DNA from: Dehalococcoidia bacterium | GTDB lineage: Bacteria; Chloroflexota; Dehalococcoidia; Bin125 | Length of the DNA stretch: 64,000 nucleotides | Assembly: GCA_022822855.1 (NCBI GenBank) | Contig: JAJDYG010000012.1 | Location: 45,020 to 109,019, forward strand | Direction of reading: 5' to 3' | In this document: positions 1 to 9,280 of the stretch, in pieces | Layout of the letters: each line of letters begins with the position of its first letter | Position numbering within the stretch: position 1 is the stretch's first letter | Notes under the pieces: generated by a model | Seen by the model: the letters and a program-made list of their open reading frames with translations, nothing else | Told to the model about the DNA's origin: nothing | The model's database searches: none | Program-made: the position numbers and the translations under genes

Positions 1-853
1 GGCGAATCTCGTCCGCTTCATAGCCCTCGAGGGCTGCTGTGAGCTCCATTGAGGTGAGCACGCTTCTGCTCATCGGATGGTTGGGCCAGCGACGGGCGAG
101 CTCGGCGGCGCGTTCGGTCTCTCCCGTTCGCACCAGGACAGCGGCGAGTCCGACGCCCGCGGGTTCGTGATCTGGGTTCTCTTCCAGGGCGGCCTCGAAG
201 TGCAGCCTGGCGATCGGGATCTGGTTCTCCTGCATCATCCGGTAGCCCTCCGCGGCCTTGATGTCGGCCTCAGAGGGAATCAGGGAGTCGTAGAAGGCTC
301 GGACCTGTTCTTCCGGGATGGCTCCGACGAACTTGTTGACCAGTTGTCCGCCGACGAAAGCGAAGACGGCCGGGATGCCCTCGACCTGCAGCGCCTGGGC
401 GACCTGCGGGTTCTCGTCGGTGTTGACCTTGACGAGCTGCACCTGGCCGTCGCGTTCGTAGGCCAGCTTCTCGAGGATCGGTCCGAGGATTCGACAGGGT
501 CCGCACCAGGGCGCCCAGCAGTCGACAATCACCGGGATCTCGTGCGAGCGCTGGATCACATCCTGGGCGAAGGTTGCATCGGTGGAGTCGATCACGGCGG
601 CGACGTGGCCTTCGAGACCTGATGGCTCCGCGGACTCGCCCTGGTCGACTCGCTGGCTCGGCGGGGGCGTCTGGCGGATCGGCACCGGGGCCGGAGGCGG
701 GGGAGCCGTCTGCTGCACGCGGCGCATCGGTTGGCCGGAGGCGGAGTAGATGACGGGTCCGGACGGCTGTTGCGGTTGGGGAGGCGGCGGAGGAGCGCCC
801 CGTTGGACACGGTCGCGAGGGAACGGGATCGGATCGGGCGGACGCTGACTCAT
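1..853 (-). CDS. Thioredoxin-domain protein with TPR-like C-terminus (CnoX/YbbN-like), partial
   Basis: This is a cytoplasmic thioredoxin-fold protein whose C-terminal end lies outside the window. About 284 residues are visible. Residues 1-80 are a Pro/Gln-rich, probably disordered extension. A thioredoxin domain follows, with the redox motif WCGPC at about 116-120 and the usual cis-proline region (GIPAVFAF). After that comes helical sequence resembling the TPR part of CnoX/YbbN co-chaperones, with the typical EENPDH and AAELARRWP segments. It is the last visible gene of the aceE operon, 24 bp after the FmdB-like gene. Family knowledge: CnoX proteins protect against over-oxidation and hand clients to chaperones. 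The intact CxxC implies reductase capacity. The start is an ATG, and the frame is open to the window edge. Confidence 0.9.
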   Translation of the reverse strand, partial: MSQRPPDPIPFPRDRVQRGAPPPPPQPQQPSGPVIYSASGQPMRRVQQTAPPPPAPVPIRQTPPPSQRVDQGESAEPSGLEGHVAAVIDSTDATFAQDVIQRSHEIPVIVDCWAPWCGPCRILGPILEKLAYERDGQVQLVKVNTDENPQVAQALQVEGIPAVFAFVGGQLVNKFVGAIPEEQVRAFYDSLIPSEADIKAAEGYRMMQENQIPIARLHFEAALEENPDHEPAGVGLAAVLVRTGETERAAELARRWPNHPMSRSVLTSMELTAALEGYEADEIR

Positions 854-877
854 ACGGCTCTCCGGACCATGGGTCGA

Positions 878-1078
878 TTACCAGTTGGTGTAGCGCTTGC
901 GCTTGGGGAAGTTGGCGCTGCGGTTCTTGGTCGAGTTGTTCTCAAACACGCCGGACACCACTCTCTCCGCCTCTGCCTCGCACTTGGGGCATGGGTAAGG
1001 CTCAGACGCTCGGGTCATGGGTCTGATCTTCTCGAAGTTTTCGCTGCATTGTTCGCAACGGTAGGTGTAGACGGGCAT
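878..1078 (-). CDS. FmdB-family zinc-ribbon protein
   Basis: A 66-residue protein that begins MPVYTYRCEQC and carries two CxxC knuckles (CEQC at about 8-11 and CPKC at about 30-33). This is the FmdB/CxxC_CXXC_SSSS regulatory zinc-ribbon family. Members were first linked to formamidase/amidase operons, but their molecular role is unknown. The tail is basic (KRKRYTNW). It lies 25 bp after folP and 24 bp before the thioredoxin gene, so it is probably co-transcribed with the PDH operon. Family membership is clear; no function can be assigned beyond zinc binding. Confidence 0.88.
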   Translation of the reverse strand: MPVYTYRCEQCSENFEKIRPMTRASEPYPCPKCEAEAERVVSGVFENNSTKNRSANFPKRKRYTNW

Positions 1079-1103
1079 AGGGTCGGTCTCCTGTACACAC
1101 TTC

Positions 1104-1982
1104 CTATCGCAGCGAGTTTACCGCCACGTCGGCGCGCTGCAGGGCGCGGGCGGCTTCGGAGACGTTCAAGGCCCTGGCGACCTCGGCGACATCGTGTACG
1201 CGAACGACGTGCGCGCCCATCCAGGCGGCGAGCACGTTGAAGGCGATCGTCGCTTCGAGCATGCCGGGCCGACCCTGCGCATCGTGGGAACGGAGTTCAC
1301 CGTGACCGAGCATCTCGGCCAGGAATCCCTTGCGCGATGCAGAGATCAGGACGGGGTGTCCGAGCCTGGCGAGGTTGGGCAGGTCGAGCAGCAATCGCAG
1401 GTTGTCGTCCAGGCCCCGGCCGAACTGGAAGCCCGGGTCGATCCAGACGTCGGGAGCGCCGGCGGTTTCGATCTCTGCGGCGCGCCGGTCGAGATAGTCG
1501 CGCACTTCCAGCGCGACATCGTCGTATTCGTGGGCGACTTCGCGATGGCGCTGGGGTCGTCCGCGCATGTGCATGACGGCGATTGGCGTTCCTGTCTCGA
1601 CAGCGACGGCGACCGTGTCCGAGTCGGCCCCGGTGATGTCGTTGATCAGATGGGCGCCGGCGTCAACGGCGGCTCGGGCCACGGGGGCGGTCCAGGTGTC
1701 GATTGAGACGAGATGTCCCTCGGAGACGAGCATCTCGATGACGGGAGCAATGCGCGCGATTTCCTCGTCGGGCGAGACTTCGGCCGCGCCGGTTCGGGTC
1801 GATTGCGCGCCAACGTCGATGATGGCCGCTCCGGCCTGGCGCATCTCGTCGGCTCGGCGCGGGGCGTCGCCGACATCCACGATGGAGTTGGTGACGGGCG
1901 AATCGGTGGCGACGTTGAGGATGCCCATGACGAGGCAGCGATCGGTGGCGTCGAGCGTCTGGCCGCCGAGTTCGATCAGCAT
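1104..1982 (-). CDS. folP: Dihydropteroate synthase (divergent loops)
   Basis: A 292-residue TIM-barrel enzyme that would condense 6-hydroxymethyl-dihydropterin pyrophosphate with p-aminobenzoate in folate synthesis. Conserved active-site positions are visible: GILNV near the N-terminus, SIDT, LINDI, DPGFQFGR, SRKGF and the final RVHDV. Two loops depart from the family: the usual NVTPDSFSDGG reads NVATDSPVTNS, and STRPG reads STRTG. Because the pterin- and phosphate-binding residues are kept, an active but divergent DHPS is the best reading. A DHPS-like paralogue with another pterin substrate cannot be excluded. It starts 10 bp after the lpdA stop, inside the PDH operon. No other folate gene is nearby. 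Confidence 0.85.
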   Translation of the reverse strand: MLIELGGQTLDATDRCLVMGILNVATDSPVTNSIVDVGDAPRRADEMRQAGAAIIDVGAQSTRTGAAEVSPDEEIARIAPVIEMLVSEGHLVSIDTWTAPVARAAVDAGAHLINDITGADSDTVAVAVETGTPIAVMHMRGRPQRHREVAHEYDDVALEVRDYLDRRAAEIETAGAPDVWIDPGFQFGRGLDDNLRLLLDLPNLARLGHPVLISASRKGFLAEMLGHGELRSHDAQGRPGMLEATIAFNVLAAWMGAHVVRVHDVAEVARALNVSEAARALQRADVAVNSLR

Positions 1983-1992
1983 GGTCGGTGTC

Positions 1993-3426
1993 TCATCGCC
2001 GGCGGGGAAGGTAGTGCGGGCTGCGACCGAAGAAGACCTGAGCCGCTTCCATGATTGATTCGTTCAGGGTTGGATGGGCGTGGATGGACTCGGCGAGGTC
2101 GGAGACTCGGGCGCCCATTTCCACGGCGAGGACGCCTTCGCCGATCACTTCTCCCGCGCCCGGTCCGACGACCTGCATGCCGATGACTCGCTCGGAGCCG
2201 TTCTCGACGACAAGCCTGGTCAGGCCGTCGTTGCGCCCCGATGCAGAGGCGCGGCCCAGCGCGGCCCAGGGGAAGCCGACGGTGCTGGCGTCGATATCGA
2301 GTCCGGCGGCGTCGGCCTGGGTCAGACCGCACCAGGCGATCTCGGGGTCGGTGAAGATGACGGCCGGTACGGCGAGGGGACGGAAGACGGCGGGCTCGCC
2401 GAGGATCGCCTGTACGGCGATCGAGGCTTCCGCCGTCGCCTTGTGGGCCAGCATCGGCTCGCCGGCGACGTCGCCGATGGCGAAAATGGACGGCTCGGCG
2501 GTTCGTCGTTGCTGATCGGTCAAGATGAAGCCGCCTGCGTCGACGTGAGCGCGCGTTCGGTGCAGTCCAAGTCCGGCGCTGTTGGGCCGACGTCCGGTGG
2601 CGATCAGGACGCGGTCGAACCGCTCGGTGCTTTCGACGCCTTCCTTGTCGGCGATCACGACTTCGATTCCGTCCTCAACCTCTGAGAGGGAGATCACAGA
2701 GGTGTTCACCCTGACCGACTTCAGCCTCGACCTGAGGCTTCGCTCCAGGACCCGAACCAGTTCGCGCTCGACTCCGGTGAGGATCTGCGGAAGGGCCTCG
2801 ACGACCGTCACTTCGGTGCCAAGTTCCGCGTAGACCGTGCCCAGCTCGAGGCCGATGTAGCCTCCACCGACGACGAGCAGCGAATCGGGGATGTCGCGCA
2901 ACTCCAGCGCGTCGGTTGAGTCCATGACCCGGTCGGATTCGATCTGCAGCGAGCGCGGCACGACCGGAGTCGAGCCGGTGGCCACGATCAGGGCGTCGAA
3001 GTCGATTGGCAAGACTTCGCCGTTCGACTCGATGTTGAGCTGGTTGGCGTCCCGGATGCGTCCGTATCCCTGCTGGTATTGCACCCTGTGCTGACGGCGG
3101 AGCAGGCCGAGGCCGTTGGTCATCTTGCGGACGACGCCGTCCTTCCAGTCGCGCAGGACATCGACGTCGATGGTCGGTTCGCCGAAAGTCACGCCCCACT
3201 CTTCGGCATGGCGCGCTTCGCGCAGCAGCTTGGCCACGTGCAAGAAGGCTTTCGACGGTATGCAGCCCTCGTGCAGACAGACGCCTCCGGGCTGGGGCCT
3301 CGCGTCGACGAGGGTCACGTCGAGGCCGCGCTCGGCGGCGTGGAAGGCGGCCGGATAACCGCCGGGTCCCGCGCCCAGCACGACCAGGCGCGCGCCATCC
3401 GTCGCTGAGGAGTTGCTGTTGACCAC
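1993..3426 (-). CDS. lpdA: Dihydrolipoyl dehydrogenase (PDH E3)
   Basis: A 477-residue FAD/NAD+ flavoprotein that re-oxidises the dihydrolipoyl arm of E2. It has an N-terminal FAD Rossmann motif (GAGPGGYPAA), the redox disulfide GGVCLHEGCIPSK, a central NAD motif (VVGGGYIGLELG), a second FAD motif (IFAIGDVAGEPMLAHKA) and the C-terminal interface HPTLNE carrying the catalytic His/Glu pair. The length is normal for E3. The start is GTG, 3 bp after the E2 stop, which indicates tight translational coupling. It has no lipoyl domain of its own. Given the operon, it serves the adjacent E1/E2. Confidence 0.96.
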   Translation of the reverse strand: MVNSNSSATDGARLVVLGAGPGGYPAAFHAAERGLDVTLVDARPQPGGVCLHEGCIPSKAFLHVAKLLREARHAEEWGVTFGEPTIDVDVLRDWKDGVVRKMTNGLGLLRRQHRVQYQQGYGRIRDANQLNIESNGEVLPIDFDALIVATGSTPVVPRSLQIESDRVMDSTDALELRDIPDSLLVVGGGYIGLELGTVYAELGTEVTVVEALPQILTGVERELVRVLERSLRSRLKSVRVNTSVISLSEVEDGIEVVIADKEGVESTERFDRVLIATGRRPNSAGLGLHRTRAHVDAGGFILTDQQRRTAEPSIFAIGDVAGEPMLAHKATAEASIAVQAILGEPAVFRPLAVPAVIFTDPEIAWCGLTQADAAGLDIDASTVGFPWAALGRASASGRNDGLTRLVVENGSERVIGMQVVGPGAGEVIGEGVLAVEMGARVSDLAESIHAHPTLNESIMEAAQVFFGRSPHYLPRRR

Positions 3427-3429
3427 GCG

Positions 3430-4845
3430 CTAGCTCCCGAGCGCCAGGACGAGCGGCTGGCGGATGACGTCGGCGATCCAGGTCATGAAGCGCGCGCCGT
3501 CTGCGCCGTCCATCACTCGGTGGTCGAAGGTGAACGACATGGGCAGGATGCTGCGCGGCTCCCAGACATCTAACGGCTCGGACCAGACCGGCCGCCGCTC
3601 CGCGCGTCCGATGCCCAGGATCGCGGTGTTGGGATGATGAATGATTGGCGTGAAGTGTCCGGTGCCCATGCCGCCCAGGTTGGTCACGGTGAAGCTGCTG
3701 CCGCGGAAATCCTGGAGGCCAAGGTCGCCGGAGCGGGCGCGCTCGGAGATGTCGGTCAACTCAACCGAGATCTCGATGATGTTCTTCGAGTCCACGTCGC
3801 GGATCACGGGGACGACCAGCCCGCGCGGCGTATCGACCGCGACGCCCAGGTGGACATAATGCTTGAGCACCAGCTCGTCGTTTTCGGCGTCGATAGAGCT
3901 GTTGACGTGGGGATGCGCCTTGAGCGCGGCGGCGGTGATCTTGAGCAGGATTGCGGTGATGGTCAGGCGGCCGCCGGCTTCTTCGGCTCGCTCGCGGTAA
4001 TCGCGGCGGACCTGTTCCAGCTCGGTGACGTCTGCCGTGTGGAAGAGGGTCACGTGCGGGATCTCGTGCCAGGAAGCGGACATGTTGCGCTTGATCGTGC
4101 GGCGCAGACGGGTCAGCGGCACTCGTTCGAATGAACCGAACTCGGAGAAGTCGGGCAGCGGGCCGGGCGAGCGGGTCGAGTGTCCCGGATCGGCGGCCTG
4201 GACGGGAGCCTCGCGTGCGTGACGCTTGATGTCTTCAATGTCAATCCGGCCGCCGGGTCCGCTGCCCGGAACCGTGCGGATGTCGACGCCGATCTCCCGC
4301 GCGAATCGCCTGACGGATGGGGAGGCGAAGACCGGTCGTGAGTCCAGATCGCCTTCCACCAGCGGCGGGCGGGCGGCGGGCGGGACGTGCAGGATTGGCG
4401 CCGGGTGGTCGCGACCGTCGGGTACGGGCTCGGGTTCCGTCGGCGTCGGATCGGGTTTGTCTATGTTGGCTGCGCTGGAACTCGGCGGTTCGTCGGGATC
4501 GGGCAGGTCGGCAGCGTCCGGGATGACGATCGGCTCGGGTTCTGGCTCAGTCGTCTGAGGTGCTGGAGGCGTCGGGGCGGACGCCTGGTCCTGGGAGACA
4601 ACGCTCAGGACAGGGTCTCCGGGGCGAATAGTGTCGCCCGTGCTTACATGGATCTCGTTCACGATGCCGGCGACCGGGGATGGGAGATCGAGCGTTGCCT
4701 TTTCGGTTTCGATCTCAACGATTGGCTGCTCGATGGCGATCAGGTCTCCGACGCCGACGTAGATCTGAAGCACGTCGGCTTCTTCGATGTCTTCGCCGAG
4801 GTCGGGTAAGAGCACGGCCTCGGCATTGGATGCTGTGGTCGTCAT
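3430..4845 (-). CDS. pdhC: Dihydrolipoamide acetyltransferase (PDH E2)
   Basis: A 471-residue E2 component that transfers the acetyl group from lipoate to CoA. One lipoyl domain lies at about residues 8-85, with the lipoylation lysine in ETEKATLD. A Pro/Glu/Asp-rich linker follows, then a peripheral-subunit-binding domain at about 170-205 (SPSVRRFAREIGVDI) and the catalytic domain ending in DHRVMDGADGARF, which holds the HxxxDG motif. Having a single lipoyl domain is at the low end for E2s paired with homodimeric E1. It starts 9 bp after aceE and is followed 3 bp later by lpdA. The acyl domain resembles acetyltransferases, and the neighbouring AceE makes pyruvate the expected substrate. Confidence 0.95.
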   Translation of the reverse strand: MTTTASNAEAVLLPDLGEDIEEADVLQIYVGVGDLIAIEQPIVEIETEKATLDLPSPVAGIVNEIHVSTGDTIRPGDPVLSVVSQDQASAPTPPAPQTTEPEPEPIVIPDAADLPDPDEPPSSSAANIDKPDPTPTEPEPVPDGRDHPAPILHVPPAARPPLVEGDLDSRPVFASPSVRRFAREIGVDIRTVPGSGPGGRIDIEDIKRHAREAPVQAADPGHSTRSPGPLPDFSEFGSFERVPLTRLRRTIKRNMSASWHEIPHVTLFHTADVTELEQVRRDYRERAEEAGGRLTITAILLKITAAALKAHPHVNSSIDAENDELVLKHYVHLGVAVDTPRGLVVPVIRDVDSKNIIEISVELTDISERARSGDLGLQDFRGSSFTVTNLGGMGTGHFTPIIHHPNTAILGIGRAERRPVWSEPLDVWEPRSILPMSFTFDHRVMDGADGARFMTWIADVIRQPLVLALGS

Positions 4846-4854
4846 TTGGGTGTC

Positions 4855-7551
4855 CTATCGCAGCGTCGGATCCGGACGCGCGGGGTCGATGCCGAGGCTG
4901 GCGCGGGCCTTGAGCAGAAGGTCGCCGTCGATTTCGTCGCGGCGGCTGAGAGCGCTCAGCGCGGACCAGACGACATGATTGGCGTCAACCTCGAAAAAGT
5001 CGCGCAGCGCTTCGCGCGTGTCGGAGCGACCGAAGCCGTCGGTGCCCAGTGCGGTCAGCGGGCCGGGCAGCCAGCGAGCCACGAGATCGGGCAGGGACGA
5101 TGTGTAATCGGTCGCGGCGACGATCGGCGCGTCGCAGCCGCCGAGCGAGGTTTCGAGCCAGGACTCGCGCCGCTGCTCGAAGGGATGCATCCGATTCCAG
5201 CGATCGGTCTGCAACGCCTCGCGGCGAAGCTCGGTGTAAGAGGTGACCGACCAGACGTCGGCGCGGATGTCGAAGTCGTCCTGCAGGATTCGTTGGGCGC
5301 GCCGGACCTCGTTGAGGATCGGGCCGCTGCCGAAGAGTCGGATCTGCGGCGCTTCGCACGGTGAGAGCGGATAGATCCCGCGCAGGATGCCTTCGCGCAC
5401 GATCTCGGACTCCGGCATCGGCGGCTGGACGTAGGATTCGTTCTCGACGGTGACGTAGTAGAAGATGCTCTCGTCTTCGTCGTGCATGCGGCGGATGCCT
5501 TCCTGCACGATCACGGCGATTTCATAGGCGTAGGCCGGGTCGTAGGCGACCAGGTTGGGAATCGTCGAGGCCAGCATGTGACTGTGGCCGTCCTGGTGCT
5601 GCAGACCCTCGCCGTTCAGCGTGGTCCGGCCGGCGGTCGCGCCGATCAGGAAGCCTCTCGCCCGGGCGTCGCCCGCGGCGAAGGCCAGGTCGCCGACGCG
5701 CTGCAGGCCGAACATTGAGTAGAAGATGAAGAACGGGATCATCGGCACGTTGAGCGACGAATAGGCCATCCCGCCGGCGATGAAGGAGGACATCGCGCCG
5801 GCCTCGGTGATGCCCTCTTCGAGAATCTGGCCGTCTCGAGACTCCTTGTAGAAGAGCAGGCGATCGGAGTCCACCGGCTCGTAGAGCTGCCCGGTCGAGG
5901 CGTAGATGCCGAACTCGCGGAACATGCCCTCCATGCCGAATGTGCGCGACTCGTCGGGCACGATCGGGACGATGCGCTCACCCAGATCGCGATCCCGCAT
6001 GAGCCGGCTGAGCATCCTGACGAAGCCCATGGTGGTCGAGGCTTCGCGGTCTCCGGTGCCCTCGTGGAACTCGGAGAACGTCTCGTCGGGGGGAGCAGTC
6101 AGATTGGATCGGGGAGAGCGGCGCTCCGGCACATGTCCGCCGAGCGCCTCCTTGCGGGAGGAAATGTAGTTGGCCTCTCGGCTGTCACGCGACGGCCGAT
6201 ACAGGGGCGCTCCGACGACTTCGGCGTCGGAGAGCGGGATCGCAAAGCGGTCCCGGAACTGCATCAGTTCGCGTTCGTTCAATTCCTTCTGTTGATGCGT
6301 GATGTTGCGGCCCTCGCCGGCCTCGCCGAGGCCGTAGCCCTTGATCGTTCGAGCGAGGATCACGGTGGGCGCGCCGCGATGATTGCTGGCGGCGTGATAG
6401 GCGGCATGCACCTTGAGCGGATCGTGGCCGCCGAGCCGCATTCGCCAGAGCTCGTCGTCGGAAACGTCGTCGACCATCCGCAGCAAGCGCGGGTCGACGC
6501 CCCAGAAGTGCTTCCTGATGTAGCTGCCGCCGGCGACCGTGTACTTCTGGTACTCGCCGTCAACAACCTCACCCATGCGCTGGACCAGCAGACCGTGTTC
6601 GTCCCGGGCGAGCAACTGGTCCCACTCGGAACCCCAGATCACCTTGATCACGTTCCAGCCGACGCCGCGGAAGACCGCTTCGAGTTCCTGAATGATCTGT
6701 CCGTTGCCGCGGACCGGTCCATCCAGCCGCTGCAGGTTGCAGTTGACGACGAAGATCAGGTTGTCCAGTTCCTCCCGGGAAGCGAGCGCGATCGAGCCAA
6801 GCGATTCGGGCTCGTCAGTCTCACCGTCGCCGAGGAAGCACCAGACCTTGCGGTCGGTCGGCTCCAGCAGGTCGCGATTCTCGAGGTAGCGAATAAAGCG
6901 GGCCTGGTAGATGGCCTGGAGCGGACCGAGGCCCATCGAGACCGTGGCGAACTGCCAGTAGTCGTCCATCAACCAGGGGTGCGGATACGACGGCAGCCCG
7001 CCGGAGAGTTCGCGACGGAACTTGTGCAACTGGTCGGGCGCGAGGCGTCCTTCGACATAACTACGCGCGTAGATGCCAGGGGCGGAGTGGCCCTGGAAGT
7101 AGATCAAGTCGCCGCCGCAAGGATGGTCCTGGCCTCGGAAGAAATGATTGAATCCTACTTCGTAGAGCGTGGCCGCGGACGCATAAGTTGATATATGCCC
7201 GCCGATGCCGTGGTTGTTCTGGTTGGCCTCGACGACCATCGCCATCGCGTTCCAGCGAATGATCGATTTGATCCGGCGCTCGATCTCGAGGTCGCCGGGA
7301 TATGTCGGCTGCCTCTCGATAGGAATCGTGTTGACGTAAGGGGTTTGTGAAGTGACCGGCAGGCGGATGCCCGAGCGCTGGGCTTCGATCTGAAGCGTCT
7401 GCAGCAGCCGCGACACTCGCTCGGGTCCCCGGCGTCGGGCGACGTCCCGGAGCGAATCGATCCAGTCGTTGGTTTCGAGCCAATCATCCGCCCCGGCCGA
7501 GTCGGTCGCACGACCGAGCGCCGAATACCACGGGGACTCTGAGGTGGTCAT
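4855..7551 (-). CDS. aceE: Pyruvate dehydrogenase E1, homodimeric (AceE)
   Basis: An 898-residue ThDP-dependent E1 that decarboxylates pyruvate and acetylates E2-bound lipoate. It matches AceE over its length. The N-terminal region has the NNHGIGGHISTYASAATLYE block, followed by the ThDP/Mg motif (FLGDGETDEPESLGS, closed by VVNCN). The transketolase central part contains the GRTTLNGEGLQHQDGHSH stretch typical of AceE. It is the first gene of the minus-strand operon and is divergent from lipB, with 94 bp between the starts. The homodimeric type, rather than a split alpha/beta E1, is notable if the host is a Chloroflexota. Seen: motifs and length. Inferred: it is the main pyruvate dehydrogenase of the cell. 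Confidence 0.97.
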   Translation of the reverse strand: MTTSESPWYSALGRATDSAGADDWLETNDWIDSLRDVARRRGPERVSRLLQTLQIEAQRSGIRLPVTSQTPYVNTIPIERQPTYPGDLEIERRIKSIIRWNAMAMVVEANQNNHGIGGHISTYASAATLYEVGFNHFFRGQDHPCGGDLIYFQGHSAPGIYARSYVEGRLAPDQLHKFRRELSGGLPSYPHPWLMDDYWQFATVSMGLGPLQAIYQARFIRYLENRDLLEPTDRKVWCFLGDGETDEPESLGSIALASREELDNLIFVVNCNLQRLDGPVRGNGQIIQELEAVFRGVGWNVIKVIWGSEWDQLLARDEHGLLVQRMGEVVDGEYQKYTVAGGSYIRKHFWGVDPRLLRMVDDVSDDELWRMRLGGHDPLKVHAAYHAASNHRGAPTVILARTIKGYGLGEAGEGRNITHQQKELNERELMQFRDRFAIPLSDAEVVGAPLYRPSRDSREANYISSRKEALGGHVPERRSPRSNLTAPPDETFSEFHEGTGDREASTTMGFVRMLSRLMRDRDLGERIVPIVPDESRTFGMEGMFREFGIYASTGQLYEPVDSDRLLFYKESRDGQILEEGITEAGAMSSFIAGGMAYSSLNVPMIPFFIFYSMFGLQRVGDLAFAAGDARARGFLIGATAGRTTLNGEGLQHQDGHSHMLASTIPNLVAYDPAYAYEIAVIVQEGIRRMHDEDESIFYYVTVENESYVQPPMPESEIVREGILRGIYPLSPCEAPQIRLFGSGPILNEVRRAQRILQDDFDIRADVWSVTSYTELRREALQTDRWNRMHPFEQRRESWLETSLGGCDAPIVAATDYTSSLPDLVARWLPGPLTALGTDGFGRSDTREALRDFFEVDANHVVWSALSALSRRDEIDGDLLLKARASLGIDPARPDPTLR

Positions 7552-7645
7552 CGTGATCTCAGTCTACTCATCCTGACGGCCGCCTCCCGCCGGCGATCAA
7601 GACGATAGATAGACTTAAACAAACGGAAACGGGCCTGCAAACGCT

Positions 7646-8365
7646 ATGTCAGCGCGGGGAACATCGGTCGTACTCGATGCCCTGGAAGCCAATGGACGAG
7701 GGTTGGAGCGCTCAAGGATTGTGCAGAGCGCTCGCGCCGGAGTCATGCCGTATGAGGTCGCCGAGACCTGGCAGCGGTCGAGGGCGTGCGCGGTCGCCGA
7801 CGGCGCACTCCCGGAGATCGTGCTGCTGATCGAGCATCCACCCGTGTACACGCAGGGTCGCCGCGGAGGACGCGAGCACGTCCTTGGCGAGCTGCGAGCG
7901 CCGATCATCGACACGGATCGCGGCGGCGACGTGACGTTTCACGGACCCGGTCAACTAGTGGTGTGGCCGATCTTGCGTCTGCGCGAGCGGGGCATCGGGA
8001 TCGCCGCTTACGTTCGCGGACTGGAAGAGACCGCGATCAGGACGGCTGGGGAGTTGGGCATCGAGACAGAGCGCGTCAAAGGGCGTCCGGGTGTCTGGAT
8101 CGGCAATCGAAAGGTGGCGAGCGTAGGAGTACGAGTGCAGTCAGGCGTCAGCCGGCATGGGATGGCGCTCAACTGCGATGTCGATCTCTCCTGGTTTGAC
8201 GGCATCCGGGCATGCGGGATCGCCGAGAGCCGCGCGACCTCGCTGTCGATGGAGGCCGCGAGACAGATCGGCGTTGCCGATTGCGCCGATGTGTTGGAGC
8301 GCTGCTTCAGCGAAGTCTTTGACTTGCGCCTCTCTCCCGTCCGCGAACTGGAGATGTGTCAATGA
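7646..8365 (+). CDS. lipB: Octanoyl-ACP:protein octanoyltransferase
   Basis: A 239-residue LipB that moves octanoate from ACP to lipoyl domains, the first step of de novo lipoate assembly. Signatures visible: EHPPVYTQGRRG, RGGDVTFHGPGQLVVWPI, the lysine in GNRKVASVGVRV and the catalytic cysteine in IRACGIAESRATSL. The ATG at 7646 gives about 20 residues more than usual before the conserved start. Internal starts such as 7745 would cut into the family's first strand, so the longer form is kept, although a start slightly downstream is possible. The stop overlaps the lipA ATG by 4 bp. It is divergent from aceE, so enzyme and cofactor synthesis share one intergenic region. Confidence 0.95.
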   Translation: MSARGTSVVLDALEANGRGLERSRIVQSARAGVMPYEVAETWQRSRACAVADGALPEIVLLIEHPPVYTQGRRGGREHVLGELRAPIIDTDRGGDVTFHGPGQLVVWPILRLRERGIGIAAYVRGLEETAIRTAGELGIETERVKGRPGVWIGNRKVASVGVRVQSGVSRHGMALNCDVDLSWFDGIRACGIAESRATSLSMEAARQIGVADCADVLERCFSEVFDLRLSPVRELEMCQ

Positions 8366-9264
8366 CCAGTTTGCGTGAGCGCAAGCCGAGTTGGATCAGG
8401 GCGCAGTTCCCCGGCGGCGAGCGCTACGGAGAGATCGTTCGCCTGCTGAACGAGGAGACGCTGAACACGGTTTGCCAGGAAGCGCGTTGTCCGAACATCG
8501 GCGAGTGCTTCAACCGCGGCACGGCGACATTCATGATTCTCGGCGACACCTGCACCCGCGCGTGCGGATTCTGCGCCGTGACATCCGGGCGTCCCGCGCC
8601 AATCGACTGGACGGAACCGTCGCGGCTGGCAGAGGCGGTGGAACGCCTGAAGCTGTCATATGTCGTGATCACGTCGGTGAACCGCGACGACACGCCGGAC
8701 GGCGGCGCTCAGATCTTCGCATCCTGCATCGAACTGATTCGCCGCCGGCGGCCTGAGACAGCCGTTGAGGTACTAGTTCCCGACTTCGTCGGCAACTGGA
8801 ACGCTCTCGAAACCGTGCTGTCCGCAGGGCCGACGGTGTTGAATCACAACGTCGAGACCGTGCGGCGTCTGTATCCGCAGGTCCGCTTCCAGGCTCGCTA
8901 TGAACGATCGCTGGAGCTGCTGCGACGCGCATCCGAATGGAATCCGCACATCCCGACGAAGACCGGGTTCATGCTTGGACTCGGCGAGGAACGAGATGAG
9001 GTCTCGGCGCTGCTGAGGGATCTGCGAGACGTCAACGTGGAGTTGCTGACGGTCGGACAGTATCTACGTCCATCGAGCAAACATCTTCCGGTTGTCCGCT
9101 ATGCGCCTCCGGAGGAGTTCGATTCGATACGCCAGGAAGCGCTGTCCCTGGGATTCCGGCACGTCGAGTCCGGACCGATGGTCCGCAGTTCCTATCACGC
9201 CGACGAACAGGCGCGGGCCGCTCAACTCGTCGAGGTTGAACTGCATCGCCAGATGCCGGGCTAG
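8362..9264 (+). CDS. lipA: Lipoyl synthase (radical SAM)
   Basis: A 300-residue radical SAM enzyme that inserts two sulfurs into octanoyl-lipoyl domains. Both iron-sulfur clusters are represented: the auxiliary cluster cysteines in CQEARCPNIGEC and the SAM cluster motif CTRACGFC. The conserved GEERDEV, LTVGQYLRPS, the C-terminal serine ligand region (GPMVRSSYHA) and normal length support the call. The ATG at 8362 overlaps the lipB stop (ATGA). A GTG two codons upstream is also possible. With lipB it completes a de novo lipoate pathway beside PDH. Transcription converges on the LysM gene 16 bp downstream, leaving little room for a terminator. Confidence 0.97.
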   Translation: MTSLRERKPSWIRAQFPGGERYGEIVRLLNEETLNTVCQEARCPNIGECFNRGTATFMILGDTCTRACGFCAVTSGRPAPIDWTEPSRLAEAVERLKLSYVVITSVNRDDTPDGGAQIFASCIELIRRRRPETAVEVLVPDFVGNWNALETVLSAGPTVLNHNVETVRRLYPQVRFQARYERSLELLRRASEWNPHIPTKTGFMLGLGEERDEVSALLRDLRDVNVELLTVGQYLRPSSKHLPVVRYAPPEEFDSIRQEALSLGFRHVESGPMVRSSYHADEQARAAQLVEVELHRQMPG

Positions 9265-9280
9265 ATGCTGGCGGGAGCAC

